In this document: piece after piece, positions 24,022-33,138 of the stretch
Layout of the letters: each line of letters begins with the position of its first letter
Position numbering within the stretch: position 1 is the first letter of the stretch
DNA from: Nitrospira sp.
GTDB lineage: Bacteria; Nitrospirota; Nitrospiria; Nitrospirales; Nitrospiraceae
Reading direction: 5' to 3'
DNA length: 48,128 nt
Assembly: GCA_019636815.1 (NCBI GenBank)
Contig: JAHBWT010000023.1
Location: 1-48,128 of the forward strand
Program-made: the position numbers and the translations under genes
The notes under the pieces: generated by a model
Seen by the model: only the letters and a program-made list of their open reading frames with translations
Database searches by the model: none
Told to the model about the DNA's origin: nothing

Positions 24022-27000
24022 ATGCGACGATTCCTGGCCCTGGTAATGGCGAGCGGTCTGGCCGTGGCACCGATGGCGTTGGCCGCTGAGAAACACGGTC
24101 ACCACCGGGACACGACGACACAGGCGTCGGCGGAAAAGGTGATCTACCGCGAAGGCGGGGCGATCCTGCATGACCGCATGATGGAGGAGGTCAAACGGCA
24201 GCAGGAATTCATGGGGACGAAGGGCGGTTATAGTACCGGCGCCAACAGCCATATGCTGCAGCAGGGTGTGCTGTTGGTGGCGGAGGACCCCGCCAAGGTG
24301 GCCGTCGGGAACGGGCAGCGGTGTCCAACGAACGCGCCGGTCAAAGAATATCACGTCTCGGCGATCAACATCGAGATTACGCTGAGCCGATTTCTCGATT
24401 ATTTCCCGGGGTACATGTATGTCCTGAAGGAAGATCTGGAGAAGGCCCGCGCGGAAGAGGCGGCGAATAAAGCGGCGCGGGAAAAGGAGAACGATCCGGG
24501 TGCCGTGTCGAACGGATTGCAGGGCGACGTGATCCAGCCTCTGGTGATTCGGGCCAACCAGGGCGATTGTCTGAAGCTCACGTTGCACAACGACATCACC
24601 GAGGAGGAGGAGGCGACCAACCTCATCATCAATGGTTCCTCGATGGTCGTGTCATCCACCGGCAAGCCGGCGACGCCGTCGAACCCAGACGCGACCGTGG
24701 CGGCCGGGAAGCAGCAAAGTTTCGAGTGGTACATCAAGCCGGATACCCAGGAGGGCGCTCGATTTTTCCGGTCGCATGCATCACGTGAACAGTTCAATCT
24801 GGGCTTGATCGGGATGCTGGTGGTGGAGCCACGAGGCTCTCGGTATCTCAGCCCATTCGATGGGAAGCCGATGGCGAGCGGGTGGGAAGCGATGATCGAA
24901 GATCCTAACGGGGCGGATTTCAGAGAGTTTGCGATCTTTTATCATGAGGCAGGTGACGAGGCCTTCCGGCTCTTGAACAAGAAAGGGGAGATGCTCCCCC
25001 AGCGTGATCCGCACACCGATTCCTATCGGCCCGGCGCGCGGCTTTTGAACTACCGCAGCGAACCGCACGGGACTCGCATTGAGCTGCAGGCCCACATGGG
25101 ATTCTATGGCGACGAGTCCATGGCCTATGGGTCCTACACATTCGGCGACCCGGCGACGACGATTCCCCGATCCTATCTCGGTGATCCGGCGAAGTTCCGG
25201 ATGGCGGGCGGGTCAGAAATCGTCCACTCTCATCATTTGCACGGCGGGTCTATCCGTTGGGCGCGCCAGCCGGAGAACAGTAACCTTGACTTCGCAGCCT
25301 CCAGCAACGGGCCGGTGAAGTTCCCCCTCATCAGTGATAACTCGGATCGTCTCGACGTGCAGTCCATCGGTCCGACGGAAATCTATGACCAGGTGATCGA
25401 GGGCGGATCGGGCGGATTGCAGGCATTGGCCGGCGAGTTCGTCTTCCACTGCCATATTCCGCAGCATTATGTGACCGGGATGTGGGGTTTCTGGCGGGTC
25501 TACAACACACTGCAACAAGCGGGGTATCAGACCGACGTCATGAAACCACTGGCTGAGTTGCCGGACCGGATCGGCCGCATGAAGCCCGGCACGCCGAGCG
25601 AGAAACTGGTCGGGACGACGGTCGACTGGTATGGCGGCAAGAAGTTCGAGATCACCAAAGGCAAGACCGATTGGAAAGCAAATCCGGTCAAGGTTTCATT
25701 GAAGGATTGGGTCGAGATGCAGCTGCCACCGCAAGGCAAGCCGGGCCATAAGAAAACGGAAAAAGAGCAGACGCTCGCCTACGACGCGACGGTGAACGAT
25801 TGGGCCTGGGACGGCGCCAAGGCGCTCACTGAACCGGAGACGACCTACGAATGGGTGAACTACACTTCGGCAACACCGGGCAAGCGGCAGACCATTTTGT
25901 TCGATCCGAGAACCGGGAAGGTGGCCTGGCCCTGGCTGCGGCCGCACCTCGGCCGGCGCGTGCCGTTCTCGCCGAGCCACAGCGGCGCGCCGTGGTTGGA
26001 GCCGATCCACCGGCGCGACGACGGCAGCAATTCGACGGAGCCGGCCAAGCCTGGTGAGAACGGGCCCTGGAGTCTCTGTCCAGAAGGCGCACCGCTCAAG
26101 CAGTTCAATATCCATGCGATCACGTTGCCGATTACTTTGAAGAAGGCGACGGCCAAGACACCGGCGATCGTGGATCCGCAGGGGCTGCTCTATGTGCTGC
26201 ACGAAGAGGAAGCCGAGGTCCGGAAGAACCCGGCCAAGCAGATGCCGCTGGTCATTCGCGGCAACGTGCAGGATTGCATCGACGTCGTCTACAAGAGCGA
26301 ACTCACGGACGACGAACGGCAAGGGTTCTCCAGCAAGACGAACCTGCATCCGCACATGTTCCAGTTCGACACGCAGGCGTCCGATGGGCCGATCATCGGG
26401 TTCTCCTATGAAATGTCACTCCGTCCTTTCACCATCCTGAAAGACGAGCATCCCGGCAAAGGCATGCCGGTGCCGATGAACACGACCATCGAGGCGGATG
26501 CCGCGAAGGGTGCGACCAGTATCAAAGTGAAGGATGCCTCCCGCTTCCACGTGAAGACCGAGCTGGGGGTGGGCATGGACGAAGTGGGAAGGTTCGAATC
26601 GGCCCGCATCAGCAAGATCGAGGGCAACACCATCACCTTCGAGCGGCCGTTGAAGTACGGGCATAAGAAGGGCGAGATCGCGTCCGTCGAATGGATCCGC
26701 GAACGCTGGTATGTGGACGCCGATTTCGGCACCACGTTCTGGCACGACCACGTGTTCGGTCTCGACGGGTGGGGGCATGGGTTCTACTCCACCTTCATCG
26801 CCGAACCGCCACGGTCCACCTATCATGACCCCGTGACCGGGAAAGAGATTCGCAGCGGCCCGGTCGCCGACATCCACACCACCGAGCCGGTGTCCGCCCA
26901 CATCCGGGGCTCCTTCCGGGAGATCGTGACGCAGGTTATGGACTCCAATCCCCGGACATCCGAGCTGATCACGGCTGACAATCCTCAGGTCAGAGTCGGA

Positions 27001-28737
27001 GCGATTTCCGTGGACGGCACGCCGTCCGCGGTCTATCCGGCACGGCTCAATCTGTCGCCGATGAAGTTCCTCAATGGCGGCGAAGCGACGACGGGCGGCG
27101 GATACAATATGCGCGTCGAGCCTCTGTCGGTGCGATTGGCCAACAATCCCGACCCCTCGCAATTGTTCAACAGCCGGATCCACGGTGATCCCGAGACGCC
27201 GATGTTGCGGGCATACCTGGGCGACCCGGTCGTGGTGCGGTTGATCGAGGGATCGGCCAACGAAGTGCATTCCTGGCATATCAGCGGGCACTGGTTCCCG
27301 ATGGAACGCTACAGCAAGAACTCCATCCCGCGGAGCTCGCTGCACGTGGTGATCGGGGAACGGTACGATGCGGCCATTCCGGCCGCCGGCGGACCGCAGC
27401 AGATGGCCGGCGACTACCTGTACTACAGTGGCCGCGCCTCGCACTTTGCGGAAGGCAGTTGGGGACTCTTCCGGGTCTTGGACCAGGCGGATGCGACATT
27501 GAAGCCGCTGCCGGGCCGTGAAGAGATCCCGCAGTCGGCCACGTCCGTCTGTCCGGCCGACGCGCCGGTGAAAAGCTTCAACGTCGCGGCCATCGACAAG
27601 GCGATCCGTTACAACAAGGGCGCGCCTGGGGTGATGGAGGTGGACCTGGAGCGTAAGATGGTGTTCGGGAACGAGACCGGCAAGATGTACGTGCTCGAAG
27701 GCGAGAAGACCAAGGTCGCCTCCGGCAGCCTTGAGCCGAGTCCCTTGACCCTGCACGTGAACGTGGGCGATTGCATCAAGGTCCACCTCAAGAACGAGAT
27801 GGCCAAGGACCGGGCCGGATTCCACGTGGATCATCTGGCGTTCGACCCCAAGGAATCGATGGGGATCAACGCCGGCAATAATCCCGGAGATCAAACGGTT
27901 GCGCCGGGCCAAAGCCGGACGTACACGTTCTACGCCCATCCGGAGTTCGGAGAGAACGCGGCCCTGATTCAGGACTGGGGCAACGTGATCGAAAACCCGC
28001 GGAACGGGCTCTTCGGCGCGATCATCATCGGGCCGAAGGGATCGCTGTACCGTGATCCGGTGACGGGCGAGGATCTGGCCCAGAAGAGTTCCTGGCGGGC
28101 GGACGTGATCGTGGATCGGAGCCAGTCGGGAAACGAGACCAGGCAGAACTACCGGTCCTTCGCGCTCCTGTTCCAGGACGAGGACAACATCATCGGCACC
28201 AGCTTCATGCCGTACCTCCAAAAAGTGGCCGGCGTGACCGCGGTGAATTACCGCTCTGAGCCGACCGACTACCGCATGGAGAAAGGCTGCGCGTACAGCG
28301 AGGTCTTCGCGTGCGTGAAGACGGGGGAAACGCCGGTGACGCCGACCATCGCGGCGCACGTCGGCGATCAGGTGGTGATCCATGTCCTGGGTGCGTTCAG
28401 TGAGCAGGTGCAACTGTTCAGCGTGGCCGGGCATGAATGGAAGCACGAACCCTACATGAGCGGAGCGGACCTCGTGAGCACGATGGAGTTCGGCGGCACC
28501 GAGGTGATCAATGCCTGGCTGCATGGAGGGGCCGGCGGCCCGAACGGGATTCCCGGCGACTATCTCTGGTTGAACCAGCGCCCGGGCTACATGGACGCCG
28601 GTCACTGGGGAATGTTGAAGGTCCTGGACCGGGACAGCCGCGCGATCCTGCCGTTGAGCGGGCAGGCGCCGGCTACGCAGCAGGCCGAACATCAGATACC
28701 GGCGCAGTCCATGCCGGTGTCGATGAAGGCCGACTAG
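24022..28737 (+). CDS. Giant multicopper oxidase with permuted copper motifs (MnxG-like organisation)
   Basis: 1571 residues from ATG 24022, behind AAAGGAGGG and at a clean signal peptide (FLALVMASGLAVAPMALA). ATG 23962 also has a good site (GGGGAGG) and would add 20 basic residues. Normal laccases have ~500 residues; this has several cupredoxin units. All four copper motifs are present but permuted. HSHHLHGG (~401) and HCHIPQHYVTGM (~475, type 1 Cys, His, Met) come first, then LHPHMFQFDTQASDG (~774) and FWHDHVFG (~907). The last ~500 residues are further cupredoxin-like domains without copper ligands. To my knowledge this order and size resemble MnxG-type manganese oxidases, but the substrate could be another metal, a nitrogen compound or phenolics. 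It is the first gene of an operon with cupredoxin and metal-binding genes. Confidence 0.88.
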   Translation: MRRFLALVMASGLAVAPMALAAEKHGHHRDTTTQASAEKVIYREGGAILHDRMMEEVKRQQEFMGTKGGYSTGANSHMLQQGVLLVAEDPAKVAVGNGQRCPTNAPVKEYHVSAINIEITLSRFLDYFPGYMYVLKEDLEKARAEEAANKAAREKENDPGAVSNGLQGDVIQPLVIRANQGDCLKLTLHNDITEEEEATNLIINGSSMVVSSTGKPATPSNPDATVAAGKQQSFEWYIKPDTQEGARFFRSHASREQFNLGLIGMLVVEPRGSRYLSPFDGKPMASGWEAMIEDPNGADFREFAIFYHEAGDEAFRLLNKKGEMLPQRDPHTDSYRPGARLLNYRSEPHGTRIELQAHMGFYGDESMAYGSYTFGDPATTIPRSYLGDPAKFRMAGGSEIVHSHHLHGGSIRWARQPENSNLDFAASSNGPVKFPLISDNSDRLDVQSIGPTEIYDQVIEGGSGGLQALAGEFVFHCHIPQHYVTGMWGFWRVYNTLQQAGYQTDVMKPLAELPDRIGRMKPGTPSEKLVGTTVDWYGGKKFEITKGKTDWKANPVKVSLKDWVEMQLPPQGKPGHKKTEKEQTLAYDATVNDWAWDGAKALTEPETTYEWVNYTSATPGKRQTILFDPRTGKVAWPWLRPHLGRRVPFSPSHSGAPWLEPIHRRDDGSNSTEPAKPGENGPWSLCPEGAPLKQFNIHAITLPITLKKATAKTPAIVDPQGLLYVLHEEEAEVRKNPAKQMPLVIRGNVQDCIDVVYKSELTDDERQGFSSKTNLHPHMFQFDTQASDGPIIGFSYEMSLRPFTILKDEHPGKGMPVPMNTTIEADAAKGATSIKVKDASRFHVKTELGVGMDEVGRFESARISKIEGNTITFERPLKYGHKKGEIASVEWIRERWYVDADFGTTFWHDHVFGLDGWGHGFYSTFIAEPPRSTYHDPVTGKEIRSGPVADIHTTEPVSAHIRGSFREIVTQVMDSNPRTSELITADNPQVRVGAISVDGTPSAVYPARLNLSPMKFLNGGEATTGGGYNMRVEPLSVRLANNPDPSQLFNSRIHGDPETPMLRAYLGDPVVVRLIEGSANEVHSWHISGHWFPMERYSKNSIPRSSLHVVIGERYDAAIPAAGGPQQMAGDYLYYSGRASHFAEGSWGLFRVLDQADATLKPLPGREEIPQSATSVCPADAPVKSFNVAAIDKAIRYNKGAPGVMEVDLERKMVFGNETGKMYVLEGEKTKVASGSLEPSPLTLHVNVGDCIKVHLKNEMAKDRAGFHVDHLAFDPKESMGINAGNNPGDQTVAPGQSRTYTFYAHPEFGENAALIQDWGNVIENPRNGLFGAIIIGPKGSLYRDPVTGEDLAQKSSWRADVIVDRSQSGNETRQNYRSFALLFQDEDNIIGTSFMPYLQKVAGVTAVNYRSEPTDYRMEKGCAYSEVFACVKTGETPVTPTIAAHVGDQVVIHVLGAFSEQVQLFSVAGHEWKHEPYMSGADLVSTMEFGGTEVINAWLHGGAGGPNGIPGDYLWLNQRPGYMDAGHWGMLKVLDRDSRAILPLSGQAPATQQAEHQIPAQSMPVSMKAD

Positions 28738-28760
28738 GCGGAGCACGCCGGGAACGGCGT

Positions 28761-28795
28761 GAGGGAATCCGGCGGCATCAGAGCCGGGTTCCCTC
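28761..28795 (+). terminator. Hairpin after the multicopper oxidase gene
   Basis: GAGGGAATCCGGC and GCCGGGTTCCCTC form a 13-bp stem with one G-T pair and a 9-nt loop, 24 bp past the oxidase stop. There is no T-run. It may partially terminate or stabilise the oxidase transcript, lowering expression of the four downstream genes. Confidence 0.55.
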
Positions 28796-28860
28796 GCACG
28801 ATCCGGTATCCCGAGGACCAATGTCTTGAAGCGGATCCGAGCCTGCGGTAGAAGCATCAG

Positions 28861-29460
28861 ATGAAAGACGGGGCGCGCGGGGGCAGAGCGGGTCGTCGGA
28901 TCGGGAGCTGGTTGGCGGTCGGCTTTCTCGTCGGCATGGCCCATCAGGCAACCGCGCTCGACTTTTCAGCAGACCGGATCGTGAAGAGCGGGAACAGCGT
29001 GGTGACGGCCCACGTCAATGTCAAGGACGATCGCTGGCGGTTCGAGTTCGCCCAGCCGCAGGGAGAGGCCAGCATCATCATCGTGCGGATGGACCGCCAA
29101 GCCTCCTGGCTCATTTTGTCGAAGCGGCGCCAATATCTCGAAGTGCCGATCGCCGAGCATCATCTGTTATCGGTGACCGAAAAGATGGCGGGAGAATTGT
29201 CACGGCAATTCATCGGCACCGAGACGTTGAACGGCTATCCCACGGAATTATTCGAGGTCACGGTGTCCGGGGACACCGGAGACCGGCATTACTATCAATG
29301 GGTGACGCAGAGGCAGCGGTTCCCGGTCAAGACGGTCAGCAAAGAGGGGACCTGGTCCGAAGAGTTTCGCCATGTCGTCTTTACGGAGCAGTCCCCACTC
29401 TTATTCGAGTTGCCGCAACGGTTAGACCGGGCGAATCCGCCAATGCAGAGACAAGGCTAG
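28861..29460 (+). CDS. Periplasmic LolA/DUF4412-like protein
   Basis: 199 residues with a signal peptide (SWLAVGFLVGMAHQATA), so periplasmic. The mature part reads DFSADRIVKSGNSVVTAHVN, then DRWRFEFAQPQGEASIIIVR, then WLILSKRRQYLEVP. This is the beta-sheet pattern of LolA/LolB-like and DUF4412 folds, in which a hydrophobic half-barrel binds lipid or another ligand. The ETLNGYPTELFEV stretch (~121-133) is typical of this group. Here it may chaperone or present something to the oxidase rather than sort lipoproteins, as no Lol partner is near. It lies 123 bp after the oxidase, with the next gene 19 bp downstream. The start at 28861 has a weak ribosome binding site. Confidence 0.65.
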   Translation: MKDGARGGRAGRRIGSWLAVGFLVGMAHQATALDFSADRIVKSGNSVVTAHVNVKDDRWRFEFAQPQGEASIIIVRMDRQASWLILSKRRQYLEVPIAEHHLLSVTEKMAGELSRQFIGTETLNGYPTELFEVTVSGDTGDRHYYQWVTQRQRFPVKTVSKEGTWSEEFRHVVFTEQSPLLFELPQRLDRANPPMQRQG

Positions 29461-29479
29461 GATGGGAGGAGGAAGACTG

Positions 29480-30253
29480 GTGAGACATCTGACGATCCTC
29501 GTGCTGAATCTCCTGATACTGGCGCCGGCCGGCATCGTGGTCGGAGATGGGGGGCATGCGAGCGCATATGATGCCGTCCCCGTGACCGACGGGGCGGTCG
29601 TGAAGGGGACAGTAACGTTCAAGGGGACGATACCGGATCCCAAGGGATTCGAGCTGCGCCGCTACTCGGACCGGGCGTTTTGCGGCGCGCTGTCCGACGG
29701 TGACGGGTATCGGTTCCTCAAGGAAGTGAACGTCGGGCAGGCGGGCGGCCTCAAAGATGTGGTGCTTGTGGTGGAAGGTGTCCAACAGGGGAAGCCGTTT
29801 ACGTCCACGGACGCGCAGGTCGAAGCCAACGTGTGCCAGTTTCTCCCCTTCGTGACCGTCGTCGGCGATAAGCGCCAACTGACCGTGACCAACCGGGACC
29901 CCGTGTCGCACGATATTCAGGGCTATGCGTATGACCAAACCGGGGTGGATATTGTCCTGCACCGGCCGTCACTGAAAGCGACCGGGACTACGGATACGGT
30001 GCACTTGGTCAAGGGGCGAAGAGTGTTTACTATGCAGTGCGGGATGCATCCCTATATGCAGAACTGGGGCTATGCGATCGACAACCCCTATTATGCCGTG
30101 ACCGATCTGGAGGGCTCGTTCACCATCGGAGATCTGCCGGCCGGCCGGTACCGGATCAAGGCCTGGCATCCGATCCTGGGGGAACAGGAGCGGGAAGTGA
30201 CCGTCGAACCGAACGGCACGGCGACCCTTGATCTGGTGTTTGAACGAAAGTGA
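29480..30253 (+). CDS. Secreted cupredoxin-like protein with C-terminal regulatory-like domain
   Basis: 257 residues from GTG 29480, chosen because GGAGGAGG lies 7 nt upstream. An ATG at 29462 overlaps that site. The signal peptide (LTILVLNLLILAPAGIVVG) is followed by VKGTVTFKGTIPDPKGF, a strand set found in MauL/plastocyanin-like copper proteins. Candidate copper ligands are the His in NRDPVSHDIQGYA (~143) and the Cys, His and Met of FTMQCGMHPYM (~183-191), a complete type 1 site. The last ~50 residues (DLEGSFTIGDLPAGRYRIKA) form a carboxypeptidase-regulatory-like beta-sandwich. It could be the electron partner of the multicopper oxidase or a copper carrier. Confidence 0.8.
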   Translation: MRHLTILVLNLLILAPAGIVVGDGGHASAYDAVPVTDGAVVKGTVTFKGTIPDPKGFELRRYSDRAFCGALSDGDGYRFLKEVNVGQAGGLKDVVLVVEGVQQGKPFTSTDAQVEANVCQFLPFVTVVGDKRQLTVTNRDPVSHDIQGYAYDQTGVDIVLHRPSLKATGTTDTVHLVKGRRVFTMQCGMHPYMQNWGYAIDNPYYAVTDLEGSFTIGDLPAGRYRIKAWHPILGEQEREVTVEPNGTATLDLVFERK

Positions 30254-30267
30254 CAAGGAGAAAGAGG

Positions 30268-30774
30268 ATGCGAGTCATACCGGCTGTCGGTCTTGTGATA
30301 GCGGCAGGGACGCTCTGGATCGGAACGGCCTTGTCCGGGGACCAGCAGGCTGCATCAACCGGCCGGGTGGAAGTGGTGTTGGCCGGCGAGCACCGTCAGG
30401 ACCTGGCAATGATCAAACAGAACTTTGCCGACGCCGGCTTGGCCAACGTCCATATTCAATTCATGAAGGCGGGGCGACCGCCGACCAATCTCGGGCTTGG
30501 ACCCCAGGTGACGGCGGAACGCGCGCGTGCCGCCATTCGGATGGCCAAGCAGTATAACCAGGGCGTTACGATCCTCTTGCCGGAACGGCTCTTCCCGGGC
30601 CATTATATCGCCATCGCCTCCTCCGGCTTCGACGACACCGTGGAGTATCCTGTGAGTGAGGAGGCGGTGCAGGAACTGGAGAATCCGTCGCTCACGACGG
30701 AGGAGTTTCACGAACTCTACCGCCGGCTGACGTCCGCGGATCACGCACCAGCCAAGAAAGGCCGGGTATTCTGA
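30268..30774 (+). CDS. Exported protein of unknown function in the oxidase operon
   Basis: 168 residues from ATG 30268, directly after AAGGAGAAAGAGG; an ATG at 30250 lies before that site. The N-terminus IPAVGLVIAAGTLWIGTALS is a signal peptide or anchor. The mature part is an alpha/beta mix: RVEVVLAGEHRQDLAMIKQN, then ANVHIQFMKAGRPPTNLGLG, then GVTILLPERLFPGHYIAIAS. No Cys is present, so it is not a thiol or type 1 copper protein. It overlaps the next gene by one base (TGATG). I do not recognise the family; consistent spacing in the operon suggests a role with the oxidase and cupredoxin. Confidence 0.7.
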   Translation: MRVIPAVGLVIAAGTLWIGTALSGDQQAASTGRVEVVLAGEHRQDLAMIKQNFADAGLANVHIQFMKAGRPPTNLGLGPQVTAERARAAIRMAKQYNQGVTILLPERLFPGHYIAIASSGFDDTVEYPVSEEAVQELENPSLTTEEFHELYRRLTSADHAPAKKGRVF

Positions 30775-31181
30775 TGACAGCCATGCGGATCTTCGGCGCG
30801 CTGTTCTTTTCAGCCGCCGCTGGCGCGACCCTGGTGTTGGCCGGGCCGCCGAACGCCATTCAGGACCACGGCCGGGCGATGGTGCGGGATGCCGAAGAAA
30901 TGGTGATGCACGGAGGTATGGGCGACGGTAAAGCGATCATCCACCATTGCGGCGAAGTAACGAAACATGCGGAAGCCATTCTCCAGTTGTTGCCGCGCGC
31001 CGACGAACATGGCAAGAAAGCCGTGCCGCATTTGCAGGATGCCATTAAACATTGCAAGCGGGTGGCCGAGATGGGGGACAGGGTGGATCCCGGCGCCAGC
31101 TTGAATCCCGGCACTAAAGCGCGCGCGGCGGCCAGAGAGGCCATGAAACATCTCATGGCGATGAGAGACGGCGGTGCGTGA
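30774..31181 (+). CDS. SmbP-like small periplasmic metal-binding protein
   Basis: 135 residues; its ATG overlaps the preceding stop, indicating translational coupling. The signal peptide (FFSAAAGATLVLAGPPN) is followed by a helical chain with regularly spaced His and Met: DHGRAMV, MVMHGGMGDG, AIIHHCGEVTKHAEAIL, AVPHLQDAIKHCKRVAEM and EAMKHLMAM. This helix-His periodicity is that of SmbP from ammonia oxidisers, a four-helix periplasmic protein that binds copper and other divalent metals. Two Cys next to His (HHC, KHC) are additional soft ligands. It is the last gene of the oxidase operon, so it probably buffers or delivers copper, or holds the metal being oxidised. The family is inferred from pattern. 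Confidence 0.7.
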   Translation: MTAMRIFGALFFSAAAGATLVLAGPPNAIQDHGRAMVRDAEEMVMHGGMGDGKAIIHHCGEVTKHAEAILQLLPRADEHGKKAVPHLQDAIKHCKRVAEMGDRVDPGASLNPGTKARAAAREAMKHLMAMRDGGA

Positions 31182-31571
31182 AAGATCGGCCGTTTGTCAA
31201 CGATCATTGCTACGGCAGGTGCGTCTACCTAGGCACACCCGGCCGCGCGTAGCTCGTCCTCGATCACCTATTTCTTTCTTCCAGGAGGATCGGAACACAG
31301 AGTATGCGACTTGTACCGCAGCAAAGGTCTCGCTTTTGCCAAGCAGCTGCGAAGCGTGGTGTGGTTGATGGAAGTACGGGAGCAGATGGGCTATGGGATA
31401 TCAACCTCGTTCAGCATGTATCTCATAAACGCAGGCATCGGATTCCTAGTGCGTTGAAGACGTGACTTTTTAGGTCCGGGCATGACCGATTTCCACAAGC
31501 CGCGTTCCCGTTCGCATTCTCGCACCGGTTTTGAGACAGTTAATCACGGTTCCGTTTTTCTTGCCTCGGCT
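31182..31571. other. Intergenic stretch between convergent genes
   Basis: 390 bp between the end of the oxidase operon and the patatin stop. A plus-strand frame around 31320-31460 reads KGLAFAKQLRSVVWLMEV and ends GFLVR before a stop. It has coding character but no start, so it may be the tail of a lost gene. No clear terminator is seen. Confidence 0.4.
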
Positions 31572-32939
31572 CTAGTCCCTATTCGGCTGGGCCTCACAGT
31601 GGGTCTTGAAGTCCGCCTTTGGCAACAGGCTCCGCTTCTCCATTTCCGTGATCAAGACATGGGCGGCCTCGAAGAGGTCGCGCTGCTCGTCGTCCGAGAC
31701 CCAAAACTTCGTTTTGATGCGGGTCGCCCGTTCGGGCAATGTCGATTCGTCCGGCACCTCGTCTGAATAGGATAAGTGCCGGAGCGCGATATGCCGCACC
31801 TCGCATCCGCACTGGTGAGGGTCGTTCACCGGAAGGCGCCCGCGCATCTCTCGGTCCTGTTGCGAGCTCGGAATGCCGAGATGCTGGAGCGTCGTCCGCC
31901 GGGATTCGAGCAGCATGGTGTCCGTCGCATCGAGCGCGTTGGTATTGATGAAATAGTCGATCGTCCGGCGGCTCGATCGGCGGCCGTTCAGTTCCGCGTT
32001 CTCGTTGGCCGACGTTGCATCAACGAGCAAAATGAGGCAGCCGTTCGGGAAGATGCCGTCGAGCGTTTTCCCAGGAAGGTGACGGTTGAGGTATTCGAGC
32101 ATCGCCTGGACGCCCAGGTTATCGATCGGGCCGCCGTCGTAGAGATGGAAGTATCGCATCGGATCGAGTCCGAGTTCGGCGAGCGCCTCGGCGTTCTGCG
32201 GCCTGTAGTTTTCCAGCGTCACATCGTCGAACGCGCCGGGAAAAGCGGAGGAGGCATTGACCGCATTGGCGATCCGGTAGCGAGACAGGTTCGAACGCAG
32301 GTCGGCAAACCGCTCGTCGGTGAAGGTGAAGCGCGTGTGATCGTTGCGCAGGGTGGCGTTCAAGAGGATCTTGGGATGCGGGCGCAGGTCGGCGAAGGTC
32401 GCGTGGTGGTAAAGCCGTTTGTTGAAGACCTGGACCATGATGTCGGACCGGGTGAAATCGGTCAGCCAGAAACGGAAGATGTTCTGGGGGAGCAGCCAGC
32501 GCCACAACCAGCTGCTTTGAAAGTCGAACCCGAGCGCGGCGCGGACAGCCTCCGGTGTGAAGGCGCCGGCTTTGTCGCCGAGGCCGTAATAGGTCGCCGG
32601 TAAGGTCCCGCCGGATACGCCGGAAATCACATCGACCTGTTGAAGTAGCCCGCGTTCCTGCAATTCCAGCATGACGGCGGCCCCGAAGTTCGCCGCCCGA
32701 CTGCCTCCCCCCGAGATCGCCAGCCCCACAAAGCGCCCGTCTTGTGTTTCGAGATCGGTCAACGCCCAAGACGCGGCGGTCGCCGGCGGAGACGGTTCGG
32801 TCTGATACGGCTCGTTCCACCCGGGCCGCCAATGTCCCGGGAGAATGGCACACCCGGCTGCCAGACAGAACCAGATGATCAACAGAGTCGGCAGAAGATA
32901 TGGACGGCATAGCCGGAGGAAGGGTCGGGACTCATGCAT
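31572..32939 (-). CDS. Patatin-like phospholipase lipoprotein
   Basis: 455 residues. An N-terminal hydrophobic stretch ends in the lipobox LAAGC (~26-30), so the protein is lipid-anchored in the envelope. The patatin active-site elements are in order: oxyanion loop SGGGSRAANFG (~75-85), nucleophile elbow GVSGG (G-x-S-x-G, ~105-109) and the catalytic dyad Asp in YDGGPIDNLG (D-G-G, ~267-276). Patatins hydrolyse acyl chains from phospholipids. This variant may act in outer-membrane turnover or as a secreted lipase. It is convergent with the oxidase operon and is preceded upstream by other minus-strand envelope genes, with a ~200 bp gap. Catalytic residues look intact. Confidence 0.88.
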   Translation of the reverse strand: MHESRPFLRLCRPYLLPTLLIIWFCLAAGCAILPGHWRPGWNEPYQTEPSPPATAASWALTDLETQDGRFVGLAISGGGSRAANFGAAVMLELQERGLLQQVDVISGVSGGTLPATYYGLGDKAGAFTPEAVRAALGFDFQSSWLWRWLLPQNIFRFWLTDFTRSDIMVQVFNKRLYHHATFADLRPHPKILLNATLRNDHTRFTFTDERFADLRSNLSRYRIANAVNASSAFPGAFDDVTLENYRPQNAEALAELGLDPMRYFHLYDGGPIDNLGVQAMLEYLNRHLPGKTLDGIFPNGCLILLVDATSANENAELNGRRSSRRTIDYFINTNALDATDTMLLESRRTTLQHLGIPSSQQDREMRGRLPVNDPHQCGCEVRHIALRHLSYSDEVPDESTLPERATRIKTKFWVSDDEQRDLFEAAHVLITEMEKRSLLPKADFKTHCEAQPNRD

Positions 32940-33138
32940 GGTTTCCCTCTATAGATGGTTTGACGTTCTGGCCCTCAACCATAGCGACGTATCCGATGGC
33001 CGTCAACGGAGGATGTATGCGAGGTCTGCCACCAGCCATTTCACCCGGCTGATCTTTTCTTCCGGGCAGACGAGGCAGCATCGCGACCCTGTGGCCCGCA
33101 GCGGTCGCCAGGAAGACATCACTGGCCTGGATGAATTT

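Noticed and set aside
26416-28944. An 842-codon open frame antisense to the multicopper oxidase
   Set aside because: It mirrors the GC-rich third positions of the oxidase gene and is full of Arg, His, Gly and Val with no domain. The sense strand has clear motifs.
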